64,000 nt of DNA from Nocardiopsis gilva YIM 90087 (GTDB lineage Bacteria > Actinomycetota > Actinomycetes > Streptosporangiales > Streptosporangiaceae), in the NCBI RefSeq assembly GCF_002263495.1, contig NZ_CP022753.1, forward strand, positions 992,001 to 1,056,000, in the 5' to 3' direction. The translations under genes were made by a program, and so were the position numbers. Below are positions 43,572-53,728 of this stretch, in pieces. The notes beneath the pieces were generated by a model. That model was not told the DNA's origin and searched no databases. It worked only from the letters and a program-made list of their open reading frames with translations. Numbering within the stretch: the stretch's first letter is position 1; each line of letters opens with the position of its first letter.

Positions 43572-44090
43572 CTCTCGCGCGAACGGCGTTAACGGAAGGG
43601 CTCCATCGAATCGTACGAAACGGGACGAAACTTAGTGAAACGGGTGGATGTACATAAAGAGGAAAGCTCTTGTGGGTGCAGGACCATCTTGCAACGGACG
43701 GTCGTAGGTGAGGACGACCGCCCGTGGGTGTCCCTAGGTCTCGCCGGTCGCGACGGCGCGCAAACCCGCGTGTGCCCTTGCCCGGAATCGGGGGAAAGGG
43801 CGAACGATGCCGGTAACCGGCACATGCTCCCACGGGGCATCCGCGCGGTTCCGGGCGGGTGTGCGGGTCGGGTCGCCTGCGGTGGTGCCGGGGTGGATAC
43901 GTGAGAGGGAGGGTGGGGAGGCGTGGCAGGTCACGGGCGCCAGGTCCGATAGTCGTGGACACGTCGTCTCACCATGTGAGCAGATTCATGTTATCCAGGT
44001 CACCCTCCATGGAAACGCGGTGCGCCCGTCCGTTACAGTTGCCAACGGATCCCCACCGGGTCCGTCGACAACTTCATGACAACTTCATAT
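43572..44090. other. Intergenic region upstream of otsA and of the SAM riboswitch
   Basis: About 520 bp with no convincing gene. The part near 43600-43690 is AT-richer and probably holds the otsA promoter (leftward). An inverted repeat GGACGGTCGT...ACGACCGCCC lies near 43696-43724 and a short palindrome TGCCGGTAACCGGCA near 43809-43823. The stretch from 43960 to 44085, also AT-richer, should hold the thrC promoter. No further RNA family is recognised. Confidence 0.4.
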
Positions 44091-44234
44091 TGCTCATCCA
44101 GAGGGGTGGAGGGACCGGCCCTGCGAAGCCCCGGCAACCATCTCGGTATGCGTTTCTCGCTGCAATCCGCGAGGCGGCCGAGGCAGGTGCCAACTCCGGC
44201 CCGTGGCCAGATCGGTCACTGGGGAAGATGAGGG
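44091..44234 (+). promoter_or_regulatory. SAM-I (S-box) riboswitch upstream of thrC
   Basis: The S-box core is clear: P1 strand CTCATC (44093-44098) pairs with GATGAG (44227-44232). AGAGGGGTGGAGGGACCGGC follows P1, then CCCTGCGAAGCCCCGGCAACC, and later AGGTGCCAACTCCGGCCC. These match the conserved gGUGGAGGGAcUGGCCC, GAAACCCGGCAACC and GGUGCcAAuUCC elements. The ribosome site of thrC (GAGGGGAG, 44231-44238) begins inside the closing P1 strand. SAM binding should therefore hide the site and lower translation. There is no terminator hairpin, which also points to translational control. Confidence 0.92.
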
Positions 44235-44247
44235 GAGACGCCTCGCA

Positions 44248-45516
44248 ATGGCGATTGCCGCCACTGAATCCGAAGCCGCCGCCACCGCTCGCTCCTTCGG
44301 CCCCGCCGCCGCACTGTCCTGCCGGGAGTGTGGAGAGCGCTACGACCTCGGCCCGCGCTTCGCCTGTGAATTCTGTTTCGGTCCGCTGGAGATCGCCTAC
44401 GACTTCGGCGCCGTCACCCGCGCGTCCATCGAGCGCGGACCCAAGAACATCTGGCGCTACGCCGGACTGCTGCCGGTCCCGGCCAACGTCGCCTCGCTGC
44501 CCAACATGAACCCCGGCCTGACGCCGCTGGTCCGCGCCGACCGGCTGGCCGCCGAGCTGGGACTGGAGTCCCTGCACGTCAAGGACGACTCCGCCAACCC
44601 CACGCACTCCTTCAAGGACCGCGTGGTGGCCATGGCCGTGGAGGCGGCGCGCGCGTTCGGCTTCCACACCCTGTCCTGCTCCTCCACCGGCAACCTGGCC
44701 GGGGCCGTCGGCGCCGCCGCGGCCCGCGCCGGATTCTCCTCCTGCGTGTTCATCCCCGCGGGCCTGGAGGAGGGCAAGGTGGTCATGGCCGCCGTCTACG
44801 GCGGCAAGGTCGTGGCCATCGACGGCAACTACGACGACGTCAACCGCTTCTGCTCGGAGCTCATCGGTGACGCCGCCGGCGAGGACTGGGGCTTCGTCAA
44901 CGTCAACCTGCGCCCCTACTACGCCGAGGGCTCCAAGACGCTGGCCTACGAGATCGCCGAGCAGCTCGGCTGGCGGCTGCCGGAGCAGATCGTCATCCCG
45001 ATCGCCTCGGGCTCCCAGCTCACCAAGATCGACAAGGGCTTCCGCGAGCTCATCGCGCTCGGCCTGGTCGAGGACCGGCCCTACAAGGTCTTCGGCGCGC
45101 AGGCCACCGGCTGCTCCCCGGTGGCCCAGGCCTGGGAGCAGGGCCACGACGTCATCCAGCCGGTCAAGCCCGACACCATCGCCAAGTCGCTGGCGATCGG
45201 CAACCCGGCCGACGGCCCCTATGTGCTCGACATCTGCAAGCGCACCGGCGGCGCCGTGGTGCACGTGAGCGACGCCGAGGTCGTCGACTCCATCAAGCTG
45301 CTGGCCCGCACCGAGGGCATCTTCGCCGAGACCGCCGGGGGCGTGACCACCGGTGTGCTGCGCAAGCTGGTGGCCGAGGGCGTGCTCGACCCCGGGGCCG
45401 AGACCGTTGTGCTGAACACCGGTGACGGCCTCAAGACACTGAACGCCGTGGACTCCGGCGTCACCGCGACCATCAAGCCGTCCCTGGACGCGTTCAAGGA
45501 CGCCGGGCTGCTCTGA
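44248..45516 (+). CDS. thrC: Threonine synthase
   Basis: Converts O-phosphohomoserine to threonine using PLP. A 422-residue protein with an N-terminal zinc-ribbon-like part (CRECGERYDLGPRFACEFC), then the PLP fold: LHVKDDSANPTHSFKDR with the PLP Lys in HSFKDR, the phosphate-binding LSCSSTGNLAGAVGA and IASGSQLTKIDKGFREL. The C-terminal VLNTGDGLK fits threonine synthase rather than cysteate synthase. The ATG at 44248 lies ten bases after GAGGGGAG, which overlaps the riboswitch P1; a GTG at 44203 would lie inside the riboswitch. It is followed by a MoaD-like gene. Confidence 0.95.
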   Translation: MAIAATESEAAATARSFGPAAALSCRECGERYDLGPRFACEFCFGPLEIAYDFGAVTRASIERGPKNIWRYAGLLPVPANVASLPNMNPGLTPLVRADRLAAELGLESLHVKDDSANPTHSFKDRVVAMAVEAARAFGFHTLSCSSTGNLAGAVGAAAARAGFSSCVFIPAGLEEGKVVMAAVYGGKVVAIDGNYDDVNRFCSELIGDAAGEDWGFVNVNLRPYYAEGSKTLAYEIAEQLGWRLPEQIVIPIASGSQLTKIDKGFRELIALGLVEDRPYKVFGAQATGCSPVAQAWEQGHDVIQPVKPDTIAKSLAIGNPADGPYVLDICKRTGGAVVHVSDAEVVDSIKLLARTEGIFAETAGGVTTGVLRKLVAEGVLDPGAETVVLNTGDGLKTLNAVDSGVTATIKPSLDAFKDAGLL

Positions 45517-45644
45517 CCCGGTTCTGACCCGGTACGCCGGGCCCGCGCCCGAACCGTGCCGCCGCCGGCGGCCCCACCCACGTCCCACGCAGTTCCACGC
45601 TGATCCCGTCGGCGAATCACACCTGATCAGGAGTTTTCACAACC

Positions 45645-45923
45645 ATGAGCGTCAGTGTTCGCGTCCCGACCATTCTCCGTACCTACACCAAGGACGCCGC
45701 CCAGGTGACGGCGGAGGGCGCCACCCTCTCCGACGTCCTGGCCGACCTGGAGGCCAACTATCCGGGCATCAAGGCGCGCATTCTCGACGACTCCGGCAAG
45801 ATCCGCCGGTTCGTCAACGTGTACGTGGGCGACGAGGACGTCCGCTTCGCCGACGGACTGGCGACCGCCACCGCCAATGGGGTGCAGATCTCGATCATCC
45901 CGGCGGTCGCCGGGGGCTGCTGA
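45645..45923 (+). CDS. MoaD/ThiS/CysO-family sulfur carrier protein ending in Gly-Gly-Cys
   Basis: A 92-residue ubiquitin-like protein of the MoaD/ThiS class: [40 protein letters not shown] and the C-terminus [13 protein letters not shown]. The fold and its size match CysO, the sulfur carrier of one cysteine pathway, which ends in Gly-Gly. Here an extra Cys follows the Gly-Gly, so a protease must trim it before adenylation, as for QbsE-type carriers, or the tail is not activated. Located 128 bp after thrC, a usual actinobacterial neighbourhood. ATG with AGGAG upstream. Confidence 0.88.
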   Translation: MSVSVRVPTILRTYTKDAAQVTAEGATLSDVLADLEANYPGIKARILDDSGKIRRFVNVYVGDEDVRFADGLATATANGVQISIIPAVAGGC

Positions 45924-46101
45924 GCCCCTTCGCGTCGTCCCAGGAAACCGCGCCCTCCTGCCCCTTCGGCGGGCGCGGTTTTCGTGCTTTCCGGGGTCCG
46001 TTCGGGGCCGAGATATGCGGGTTGACCTGCGGGTAACCAGGTCTCCACGGTTCCGCCGAGTCGTTTGCACTCGACCATGGAGAGTGCTAAAAAAGGGTTC
46101 G

Positions 46102-47882
<1,781 letters not shown>

Positions 47883-47944
47883 GACCCACGGCGACCCATG
47901 GGTCAGAACATGTCCAGGTACGCGTAACAACGCCTGCGACGATC

Positions 47945-47973
47945 GGGCGGTCCCCTTGCGGGGGCCGCCCTTT
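47945..47973 (+). terminator. Hairpin terminator of groEL
   Basis: Stem GGGCGGTCCCC/GGGGGCCGCCC (one G-T pair) around loop TTGC, then TTTCG, 62 bases after the groEL stop. This is the only T-tract terminator in this part. Confidence 0.85.
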
Positions 47974-48370
47974 CGCGTGTTCGGATGCGTGTGACGTGGG
48001 CAACCTCAGAAAAATGATGAAATCCGACTTATCTCCTACTAACATCGGGCGGGCAGCGGCACTCGAAAAGGTGTTTTTCTGGATATCGCTGCCCGAAGGT
48101 GCCCCCAATGATGTGGGTCTTATTCGATCCCGATGAATGAGCGTCCGTCTTGTTAACAAAGTATTGCGCGGGCGTGAATTTACTTGGGGTGGATGTCTCA
48201 TAAGCCCTCTGACCTCGGGCGATGTCCTGTGTGTGCGGGTATCTCGGTTGATGTTGGCCTATACCTGCATGCGGTGTTGGACTGCGACACGTTCCTTCGG
48301 TGGATGCCATTCCATTGGTTTTTCTTTTGCTTTTCTTTGCTATCGTTCCGGCATGGCAATCGGGGGCCAA
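47974..48370 (+). other. AT-richer leader region before the condensation-protein genes
   Basis: About 400 bp with lower GC than the flanks, including runs such as TTTTTCTGG and TTTTTCTTTTGC. It must hold the promoter of the three-gene condensation operon and seems to give a long 5' leader. A frame of 40 codons starts with ATGATG at 48014 and ends near 48136, but it has no ribosome site and its codon use is not actinobacterial. No RiPP-like precursor is visible. Confidence 0.4.
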
Positions 48371-49897
48371 ATGAAGTTCACCGAGATTTCTGGTATCGAC
48401 GTCGAACCGGGTGCGCTCACCGAGTGGCGGCCCTGGTGCGGTCCCGACGGGAGCCGATGGAGAACCGACGAACGGCCGCCCTCCTATATCCAGGAGGAGC
48501 ACGTGCGGAACAGGCTGGCGGGGCAGCGCGAGGGACGTGCGTCGCCATCGTGGCTCGCGACCGTGTTCGACCTGCCCGGTCGGCTCGACCCAGAGGCGTT
48601 CCGTACCGCCCTTCTCACCTGGATCGACCAGCACGAGACCCTGCGCAGCGGACTGCGCGTCGACGGGGACCACATCAGCCGCTTCACCCTCGACAAGGGG
48701 GAAGCCGACCTGCGGGGGGCACCGGTCGGCGAGTACTCCAGCGGCGCTGAGCTGGCCGAGCGGATCGAAGCCTTCTTCGACCTGGAAACCGACCCCCTGG
48801 CCTGGCCGTCCTACGGGTGCGCCACGATCTCCCGGGCGGGCTCCACGACGGTGTGCCTCGGCTTCGACCACTCCAACGTCGACGGCTACTCCATCCTGCT
48901 CATCGCCCAGGAGATCCGCTGGCTGTACGCGGCGGCGGTGGTGGGATCACAGCCCGACCCCACCGACGTCGGCAGCTACATCGACTTCTCCCACATCGAG
49001 CGGGCGGGCGCCGCCGAGGTCGGCGCCGACCACGCGGCCGTCGTCCGCTGGCGCGACTTCCTCGTCGAGAACGGGTGGAAGCTTCCCGAGTTCCCGGTCC
49101 CGTCCTACCTGGGCGGCGACACGCGTACCGAGTCCCCGGGGTGCGTCGTCCACGGTGACAGTGGCGACAGCGGCGACGACCCGTGCGACGGCCTGTGCGA
49201 CGAGATTCCGGTCCCCCAGTACAGCGGGGACGAGCTCATCCTCGACGCGGACCAGGCATCCGCCTTCGACGCCGCCTGCCGCGGGAACGGGGGATCTCCC
49301 CTCGCGGGCATCCTGACCTGCCTGGGGATCGCGGGGCGGGAGAGCCTGGACCAGGACGAGTTCCGGGCGCTGACCATCTTCCACACCCGCAACCACCCCA
49401 AGTGGGCGCGCTCGCTCGGCTGGTACGTGGGGCTGGCACCGGTCCACTTCCCCGTCGCGGGCCCCGACACCTTCCCGAAGGTCATGCTGGGTGCCAAGGA
49501 CGCGGTGAAGGCGGCCAAGCCGCTGTCGGAGGTCCCGTTCGCGCGGGTCGTCGAGCTGCTCGGCGCCCAGCTGGAACCGCGGTTCGTCGTGTCGTACGTG
49601 GACATGCGCCTGACCCCGGGAGCGCGCTACTGGAAGGAATGGCGGATGCACACGCTGCGCAGCCGCAGCCACCATCCCCATGAGGTCTACCTATGGATCA
49701 ACCGCGGGTTCGACGGCACCCGGCTGAGCTTCCGCTACCCGGCCATCGGACACCGCGCGTCGGCGACGCGGCTCTACATCGACCGCGCCGCGGCGGAGAT
49801 GCGACGCGTCGCCGCAGGCGGAGACCTCACCGAATCCCCCCGTCCCGCTGCCGGAGTCCCGCCGGTGGCCGTCGATATGGAGGCCGCATCATGCTGA
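48371..49897 (+). CDS. Stand-alone condensation-domain acyltransferase 1
   Basis: A 508-residue protein of the NRPS condensation/PapA/wax-synthase superfamily. The active-site motif is GFDHSNVDGYS (HHxxxDG form with the first His as Asp). Other marks are VFDLPGRLDPEAFRTALLTW with IDQHETLRSGLRV, the central FHTRNHPKWARSLGWYVGLA and the second-lobe VSYVDMRLTPGARYW. No carrier, adenylation or thioesterase domain is attached. An insert at about 265-300 is Gly/Asp/Ser-rich. It is the first of three tandem paralogues. The ATG at 48371 is preferred because it follows GGGGGCC; an ATG at 48353 lies just upstream. Substrates are unknown. Confidence 0.85.
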   Translation: MKFTEISGIDVEPGALTEWRPWCGPDGSRWRTDERPPSYIQEEHVRNRLAGQREGRASPSWLATVFDLPGRLDPEAFRTALLTWIDQHETLRSGLRVDGDHISRFTLDKGEADLRGAPVGEYSSGAELAERIEAFFDLETDPLAWPSYGCATISRAGSTTVCLGFDHSNVDGYSILLIAQEIRWLYAAAVVGSQPDPTDVGSYIDFSHIERAGAAEVGADHAAVVRWRDFLVENGWKLPEFPVPSYLGGDTRTESPGCVVHGDSGDSGDDPCDGLCDEIPVPQYSGDELILDADQASAFDAACRGNGGSPLAGILTCLGIAGRESLDQDEFRALTIFHTRNHPKWARSLGWYVGLAPVHFPVAGPDTFPKVMLGAKDAVKAAKPLSEVPFARVVELLGAQLEPRFVVSYVDMRLTPGARYWKEWRMHTLRSRSHHPHEVYLWINRGFDGTRLSFRYPAIGHRASATRLYIDRAAAEMRRVAAGGDLTESPRPAAGVPPVAVDMEAASC

Positions 49898-51315
49898 TGA
49901 CACGGATGGTCGAATACAGCCCCGAGCCCGGCGAGCTCGTGGAGTTCGAGGTGCAGGACACCGCCGGAACCGAGTGGAGCGAGCATCCGGAGCCACCGTC
50001 GTGGGTCCAGCAGCACCACACCGGGCTGTGGCTGGCGAACCAGGCCGCCGGACGGACCACCTCGCCGTGGGTGTGCATCGCCTTCGACCTGCCCGGCCGA
50101 CTGGACACCGACGCCATGGCGGCCGCGCTGGAGACGTGGGCGCGGCGCCACTCCACGCTGCTTACCTGGTTCGCCGCGGACGACAGCGGGCTGAAGCGGT
50201 ACGCGATGCCGCCGGAGTCCCTGGCGATCCGCCCGGTGTCGCAGGGCGAGGTCGAATCGTCCACCGAGATCCGCACGCACCTGCGGGAACGGCTCGACAC
50301 CTCGGTGAACCCGATGCAGTGGCCGCCGTTCGCCGTCACGGCGGTGCTCCGGGACACCACGTCGACCCTCGTCTACGCGGTCGACCACTCCCATTGCGAC
50401 GGGCTCTCTCTCATGCTCGTGTTCGCCGAGCTTCGCGCGCTCTACCAGGCGGAACTCGACGGGACCGACCCCGGGCTGCCCGAAGTCGGCAGTTACGTCG
50501 ACTTCTGTGCGCTCGAACGGGAGCGGCTCGCCCAGATCGGCCCGGACACGCCGGGCGTCGACCGCTGGATCGACTTCTGGCGGGAGGGCGGCGACCAGAC
50601 GGTCCCGCTGGACCTCGGCACCGAACCTGGTAAGACCTACCCCTCGCTCATCATCGAGGAGGACGTGCTTACCGCGGTCGAGTCGGACGTGTTCTCCCAG
50701 GTCTGTAAGGCGAGCGGCGGCGGGTCCACCGCCGGGCTGCTCGCGGCGCTGGCCATCTGCGGCTACGAACTGAACGGGAGCGAGAGCTACCGCGGCCTGA
50801 CGGTGGTGAACACCCGGGACGAGGCGCGCTGGTACGGGGCCCAGGGGTGGTTCATCAACGTCGTGCCGATCAGCTTCCCGGTCGCGGGGAGGAAGGGCTT
50901 CGCCGAGGTCATCGTCGAGGCACAGCGGGCGTTCAAGGAAGCGCGGGCCATGGCCGGGGTGCCGCTGCCGCGCGTCGCCGAGCTGTACCCCGACCTCGCC
51001 GCCCAGTTCGTTCCCGGCGCCGCCCCGCCGATGGTGTCCTACCTCGACCTCCGGCACGCTCCGGCGTCGGCGGACTGGCCGGGCGCGGACCTGCGCATCA
51101 TGGCCCCGCCGGGGGAGACGCGGGAGGTGTCGATGTGGCTCAACCGCGCGTGGGACCGGACGTTCCTCAACACCAAGTACCCGGACACCGAGACGGCCCG
51201 GACCAACGTGCCGATCTTCCTGGAGCGTCTGCACCACGTGCTGCGGGAGGTCGCCCGGAACGGTGACTATCCGATCGGCGACCGCGCGGCGGCACCGGCC
51301 GACCCGGTGGTGTAG
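49891..51315 (+). CDS. Stand-alone condensation-domain acyltransferase 2
   Basis: A 474-residue paralogue of the preceding protein. Active-site motif AVDHSHCDGLSLML; conserved block VVNTRDEARWYGAQGWFINV and VSYLDLRHAPASADW line up with the first and third proteins. The N-terminus MLMTRMVEYSPEPGELVEFE has the same short strand as the other two. It overlaps gene 1 by seven bases (start 49891 after GGAGG), so it is translationally coupled. The residue at the first His of HHxxxDG is again Asp. It is likely an acyl- or aminoacyl-transferase working on a small substrate or a free-standing carrier. Confidence 0.85.
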   Translation: MLMTRMVEYSPEPGELVEFEVQDTAGTEWSEHPEPPSWVQQHHTGLWLANQAAGRTTSPWVCIAFDLPGRLDTDAMAAALETWARRHSTLLTWFAADDSGLKRYAMPPESLAIRPVSQGEVESSTEIRTHLRERLDTSVNPMQWPPFAVTAVLRDTTSTLVYAVDHSHCDGLSLMLVFAELRALYQAELDGTDPGLPEVGSYVDFCALERERLAQIGPDTPGVDRWIDFWREGGDQTVPLDLGTEPGKTYPSLIIEEDVLTAVESDVFSQVCKASGGGSTAGLLAALAICGYELNGSESYRGLTVVNTRDEARWYGAQGWFINVVPISFPVAGRKGFAEVIVEAQRAFKEARAMAGVPLPRVAELYPDLAAQFVPGAAPPMVSYLDLRHAPASADWPGADLRIMAPPGETREVSMWLNRAWDRTFLNTKYPDTETARTNVPIFLERLHHVLREVARNGDYPIGDRAAAPADPVV

Positions 51316-51317
51316 GC

Positions 51318-52760
51318 GTGCGCGTCACCACATTGGACCACTATGACCCGGCCCCCGGCCGCGTCGTGGAGTTCGTGCCGTCGGCGGCGACCCTGACCGC
51401 CGCCGACGGCACGCCCGCCTCCCCCGTGCCACCCTCGCTCAACCAGCGCTTCCACCTGGAAACGGAGCGCCGCCAGGACGAGGGGCCGAGGCACTGGCTG
51501 GCCTGTGCGTTCGATCTCGACAACGTCGTCGACCCGGAGGCGCTGCGGAAGGCGTTCGTCGCCTGGGTGCGGCGCCACGAGACGCTGCGCAGCGGCTTTC
51601 GCCCGGGTCCGGACGCGACGGCGATCGAACGCTTCGTCCTGCCCGCCGAGTCCTTCGACCTGGAAGCGCGGGACGCGGGTGCCTACGCCACCACGTCCGA
51701 CCTGCGCGAGCACTGGGCCAAGCGGCTCGACGAGGCGTGCCGCGCGCTGTCGTGGCCGCCGTACCTGTTCGCCGTGGTCCTCCGTCCCACGGGCACCACG
51801 GTGTTCTGCGGCTTCGACCACTGCAACGTGGACGCGCATTCGCTGGCGATCGCCGTCCGCGAGCTGGGCGCGTTCTACCGCGCCATGGTTGCCGGAACCT
51901 CCCCCGACCTTCCCGAGGCCGGCAGCTACGTGGACTACTGCGCCCTGGAGCAGGAGACCACCGGATCCCCACCGGACCGCGACGACCCGCTCGTGCAGGG
52001 CTGGGCCGATTTCTTCGCCGCCTGCGGCGGCACCACCCCGTCCTTCCCTCTCGACCTGGGGCTCGCCCCGGGCGAGCGGTGCCCTCAGGGCACCGACACC
52101 CGCCGCCTGCTCGACGCGGCCAGTGCCGACGCTTTCGAACGCATCTGCCTCGACTCCGGCGGCAGCCTCTTCACCGGCATCCTCGCGGCTACCGGACTCG
52201 CCGCTCACCGTCTCGGGGCGCGGGACGAACTCCGGCTGTGTGTCCCGATGCACACCCGCAACGAGGAGCGCTGGGCCAATGCCATCGGCTGGTTCACCAC
52301 CGTCGCCCCGCTGACGCTCGACATCAGCGGATCGACCGCGGCCGGTGCGTCGGACGAGGCGGGCGATCGCGCGGCCGCGGACGGGTTCGCGGCACGCCTC
52401 CGTTCCGCCCGCGAAGGCTTCCGCGTGGCCCGCGACCTCGGCCGCCTCCCGGTCGCCCACGTCCTCGCCGCCCTTGGAGAGGAGTTCGCGCGCGGGAAGG
52501 ACGACGTGTTCATGCTGTCCTTCATCGACTACCGCCGCTTCCCGGAGTCGGAACACTACGTGGCCGCCAACGCCCACCACCTCAGCGCGGTGACCATGGC
52601 CGACGACGCCCAGTTCTGGGTTTCGCGGACACACGAGGGCCTGTTCCTGCGTTCGCGCTACCCGGACGACCCCGTGGCGGAGAACGCTGTCCTATCCTTC
52701 GCCGACGCCCTGGCCGCGGCGATGGTCACCCACGCCCCGGAACCGATGAGTACCCAGTAA
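51318..52760 (+). CDS. Stand-alone condensation-domain protein 3, variant motif
   Basis: A 480-residue third paralogue. The motif reads GFDHCNVDAHSLAI, so the Gly of HHxxxDG is Ala. Conserved blocks are AFDLDNVVDPEALRKAFVAW with VRRHETLRSGFRP, MHTRNEERWANAIGWFTTVA and LSFIDYRRFPESEHYV. GTG starts two bases after the stop of gene 2. The C-terminal FVSR-like block (QFWVSRTHEGLFLRSRYPDD) corresponds to the last strand of the fold. The altered motif may mean an altered reaction or a structural partner for the other two. A perfect hairpin terminator follows. Confidence 0.85.
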   Translation: MRVTTLDHYDPAPGRVVEFVPSAATLTAADGTPASPVPPSLNQRFHLETERRQDEGPRHWLACAFDLDNVVDPEALRKAFVAWVRRHETLRSGFRPGPDATAIERFVLPAESFDLEARDAGAYATTSDLREHWAKRLDEACRALSWPPYLFAVVLRPTGTTVFCGFDHCNVDAHSLAIAVRELGAFYRAMVAGTSPDLPEAGSYVDYCALEQETTGSPPDRDDPLVQGWADFFAACGGTTPSFPLDLGLAPGERCPQGTDTRRLLDAASADAFERICLDSGGSLFTGILAATGLAAHRLGARDELRLCVPMHTRNEERWANAIGWFTTVAPLTLDISGSTAAGASDEAGDRAAADGFAARLRSAREGFRVARDLGRLPVAHVLAALGEEFARGKDDVFMLSFIDYRRFPESEHYVAANAHHLSAVTMADDAQFWVSRTHEGLFLRSRYPDDPVAENAVLSFADALAAAMVTHAPEPMSTQ

Positions 52761-52775
52761 GAGGCGGCTTCAGCA

Positions 52776-52809
52776 TTGGTCCGTCCCCGCTCGCGCGGGG
52801 ACGGACCAA
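52776..52809 (+). terminator. Perfect 15-bp hairpin closing the condensation operon
   Basis: Arms TTGGTCCGTCCCCGC and GCGGGGACGGACCAA around loop TCGC, 16 bases after the stop of gene 3. It separates this operon from the leftward toxin-antitoxin remnant. Confidence 0.9.
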
Positions 52810-52830
52810 GTAGTGGCGTCACAGTGTCAG

Positions 52831-53070
52831 CTAGCGATTGATCCGGATCCGCCAGACACTGACCGACTCCGGCTCGACCGTGTAGTACACCAGAAGGTCA
52901 CGTGTGGTCAGCCGATAGGCCTAGGGAACTCCACCAAACGGCTCAGACTCCGGTAGTACCGGGTCCTTCAAGAGATCAGCACAGATGTCAACGAAAGCGC
53001 GCTGCAGCTCTCGTGGCATCTGTGGCAGATGGGCATGTACCTCAGCATCGATCAGGAGGCGACGCGTCAC
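52831..53070 (-). pseudogene. RelE/ParE-type toxin interrupted by an amber stop
   Basis: The frame from GTG 53070 gives TRRLLIDAEVHAHLPQMPRE, a helix typical of RelE/ParE toxins, then DICADLLKDPVLPESEPFGG, then TAG at 52921-52923. After it the same frame goes on with AYRLTTRDLLVYYTVEP and VSVWRIRINR, ending at 52831. Together this makes a normal toxin of about 79 residues with one nonsense codon. Its start overlaps the end of the antitoxin gene by 29 bp, the usual arrangement. The last strands (YRLTTRDLLVYY, VWRIRIN) are needed for RNase activity, so the stop should kill the toxin. Confidence 0.85.
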
Positions 53071-53341
53071 CGGTCGAGCCCAAGGCTGTCCGCAGCTCCT
53101 CAGCCGAGTTGAATGCGACCATGCGGTCGGGATCGGCCTGAGCCGCCGCCTGGCGTTCGAGCACGACCTTGCGGTCGTACTCATCGCGCAGGCGGATGAG
53201 GTCCTCATAGTCGTCAGGCGAGATCAGGACAGCGGCAGGGTGACCATGCCGGGTGACATAGGTGGCCTTACCGCCGTGCTCTGCCCGGCCGACCGCGTCG
53301 GACAGCTGACGCCGGAACTGCTCAAGGGTGAGTGTGTCCAT
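53042..53341 (-). CDS. Phd/YefM-family antitoxin
   Basis: A 99-residue antitoxin: MDTLTLEQFRRQLSDAVGRA, then GGKATYVTRHGHPAAVLISP, DDYEDLIRLRDEYDRKVVLE is the Phd/YefM fold (N-terminal DNA-binding domain and a C-terminal helix that holds the toxin). It precedes the nonsense-broken RelE-type toxin and overlaps it. With the toxin inactive, the antitoxin can act only as a DNA-binding repressor or is decaying. ATG at 53341; ribosome site not strong. Confidence 0.9.
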   Translation of the reverse strand: MDTLTLEQFRRQLSDAVGRAEHGGKATYVTRHGHPAAVLISPDDYEDLIRLRDEYDRKVVLERQAAAQADPDRMVAFNSAEELRTALGSTGDASPPDRC

Positions 53342-53409
53342 ACCTGCAGATTCTCGAGGAACTCAAGGTTCTCTAGGTGCTTCTTGGCCTCGCATGTTCG
53401 GATGCTGAG

Positions 53410-53545
53410 CGCTGTCTCCATGCCAGGAGCGCCAGAGGGAGGCGTAGGAACCATTGCGGGCCAGGAGCTCGTCGTGGGTGCCCAGCTCTGTGATGCCTCC
53501 GTCCTCGACGACCGCGATGCGGTCGGCGTCGTGGGCCGTGTGAAC
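53410..53545 (-). pseudogene. Duplicated C-terminal fragment of the ABC exporter gene
   Basis: About 120 bp are nearly identical to the 3' end of the exporter gene at 53729. The translated piece HTAHDADRIAVVEDGGITEL, then GTHDELLARNGSYASLWRSWHG equals the last 45 residues of that protein with a few changes (ARD/ARN, RTWHGE/RSWHGD). Similarity ends abruptly near 53545. This is a partial duplication or the leftover of a former paralogous gene. The stretch to 53728 holds no gene. Confidence 0.85.
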
Positions 53546-53728
53546 GGCCAGGCGGTGTCGTACGTACCTTCCCGTTCGCCTGTTGTCTGGAGTCCCGCAC
53601 AAGTAGTGGTGTCAGCCCAGGAGACCCAGGGCATGGGCGAGGAGCGTGGCGCCGATGACGTCACAGGTGTAAGGCAGCTGTCCCTTGTTCCGGGACATCG
53701 AGGTGGTGCAGCGGTGCGGCGAGGCCTG

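Noticed and set aside
44074..45588. 504-codon frame antisense to thrC and the riboswitch
   Set aside because: Shadow frame; the plus strand shows a clear gene and RNA element.
48014..48136. 40-codon frame starting ATGATG before the condensation operon, considered as a RiPP precursor
   Set aside because: No ribosome site, no leader/core pattern, no repeated Cys, Ser or Thr core, and codon use does not fit. Kept only as part of the leader region.
53604..53700. 28-codon minus-strand frame starting MSRNKGQLPYTC near the exporter fragment
   Set aside because: No ribosome site and no homology; short frames like this are expected by chance.
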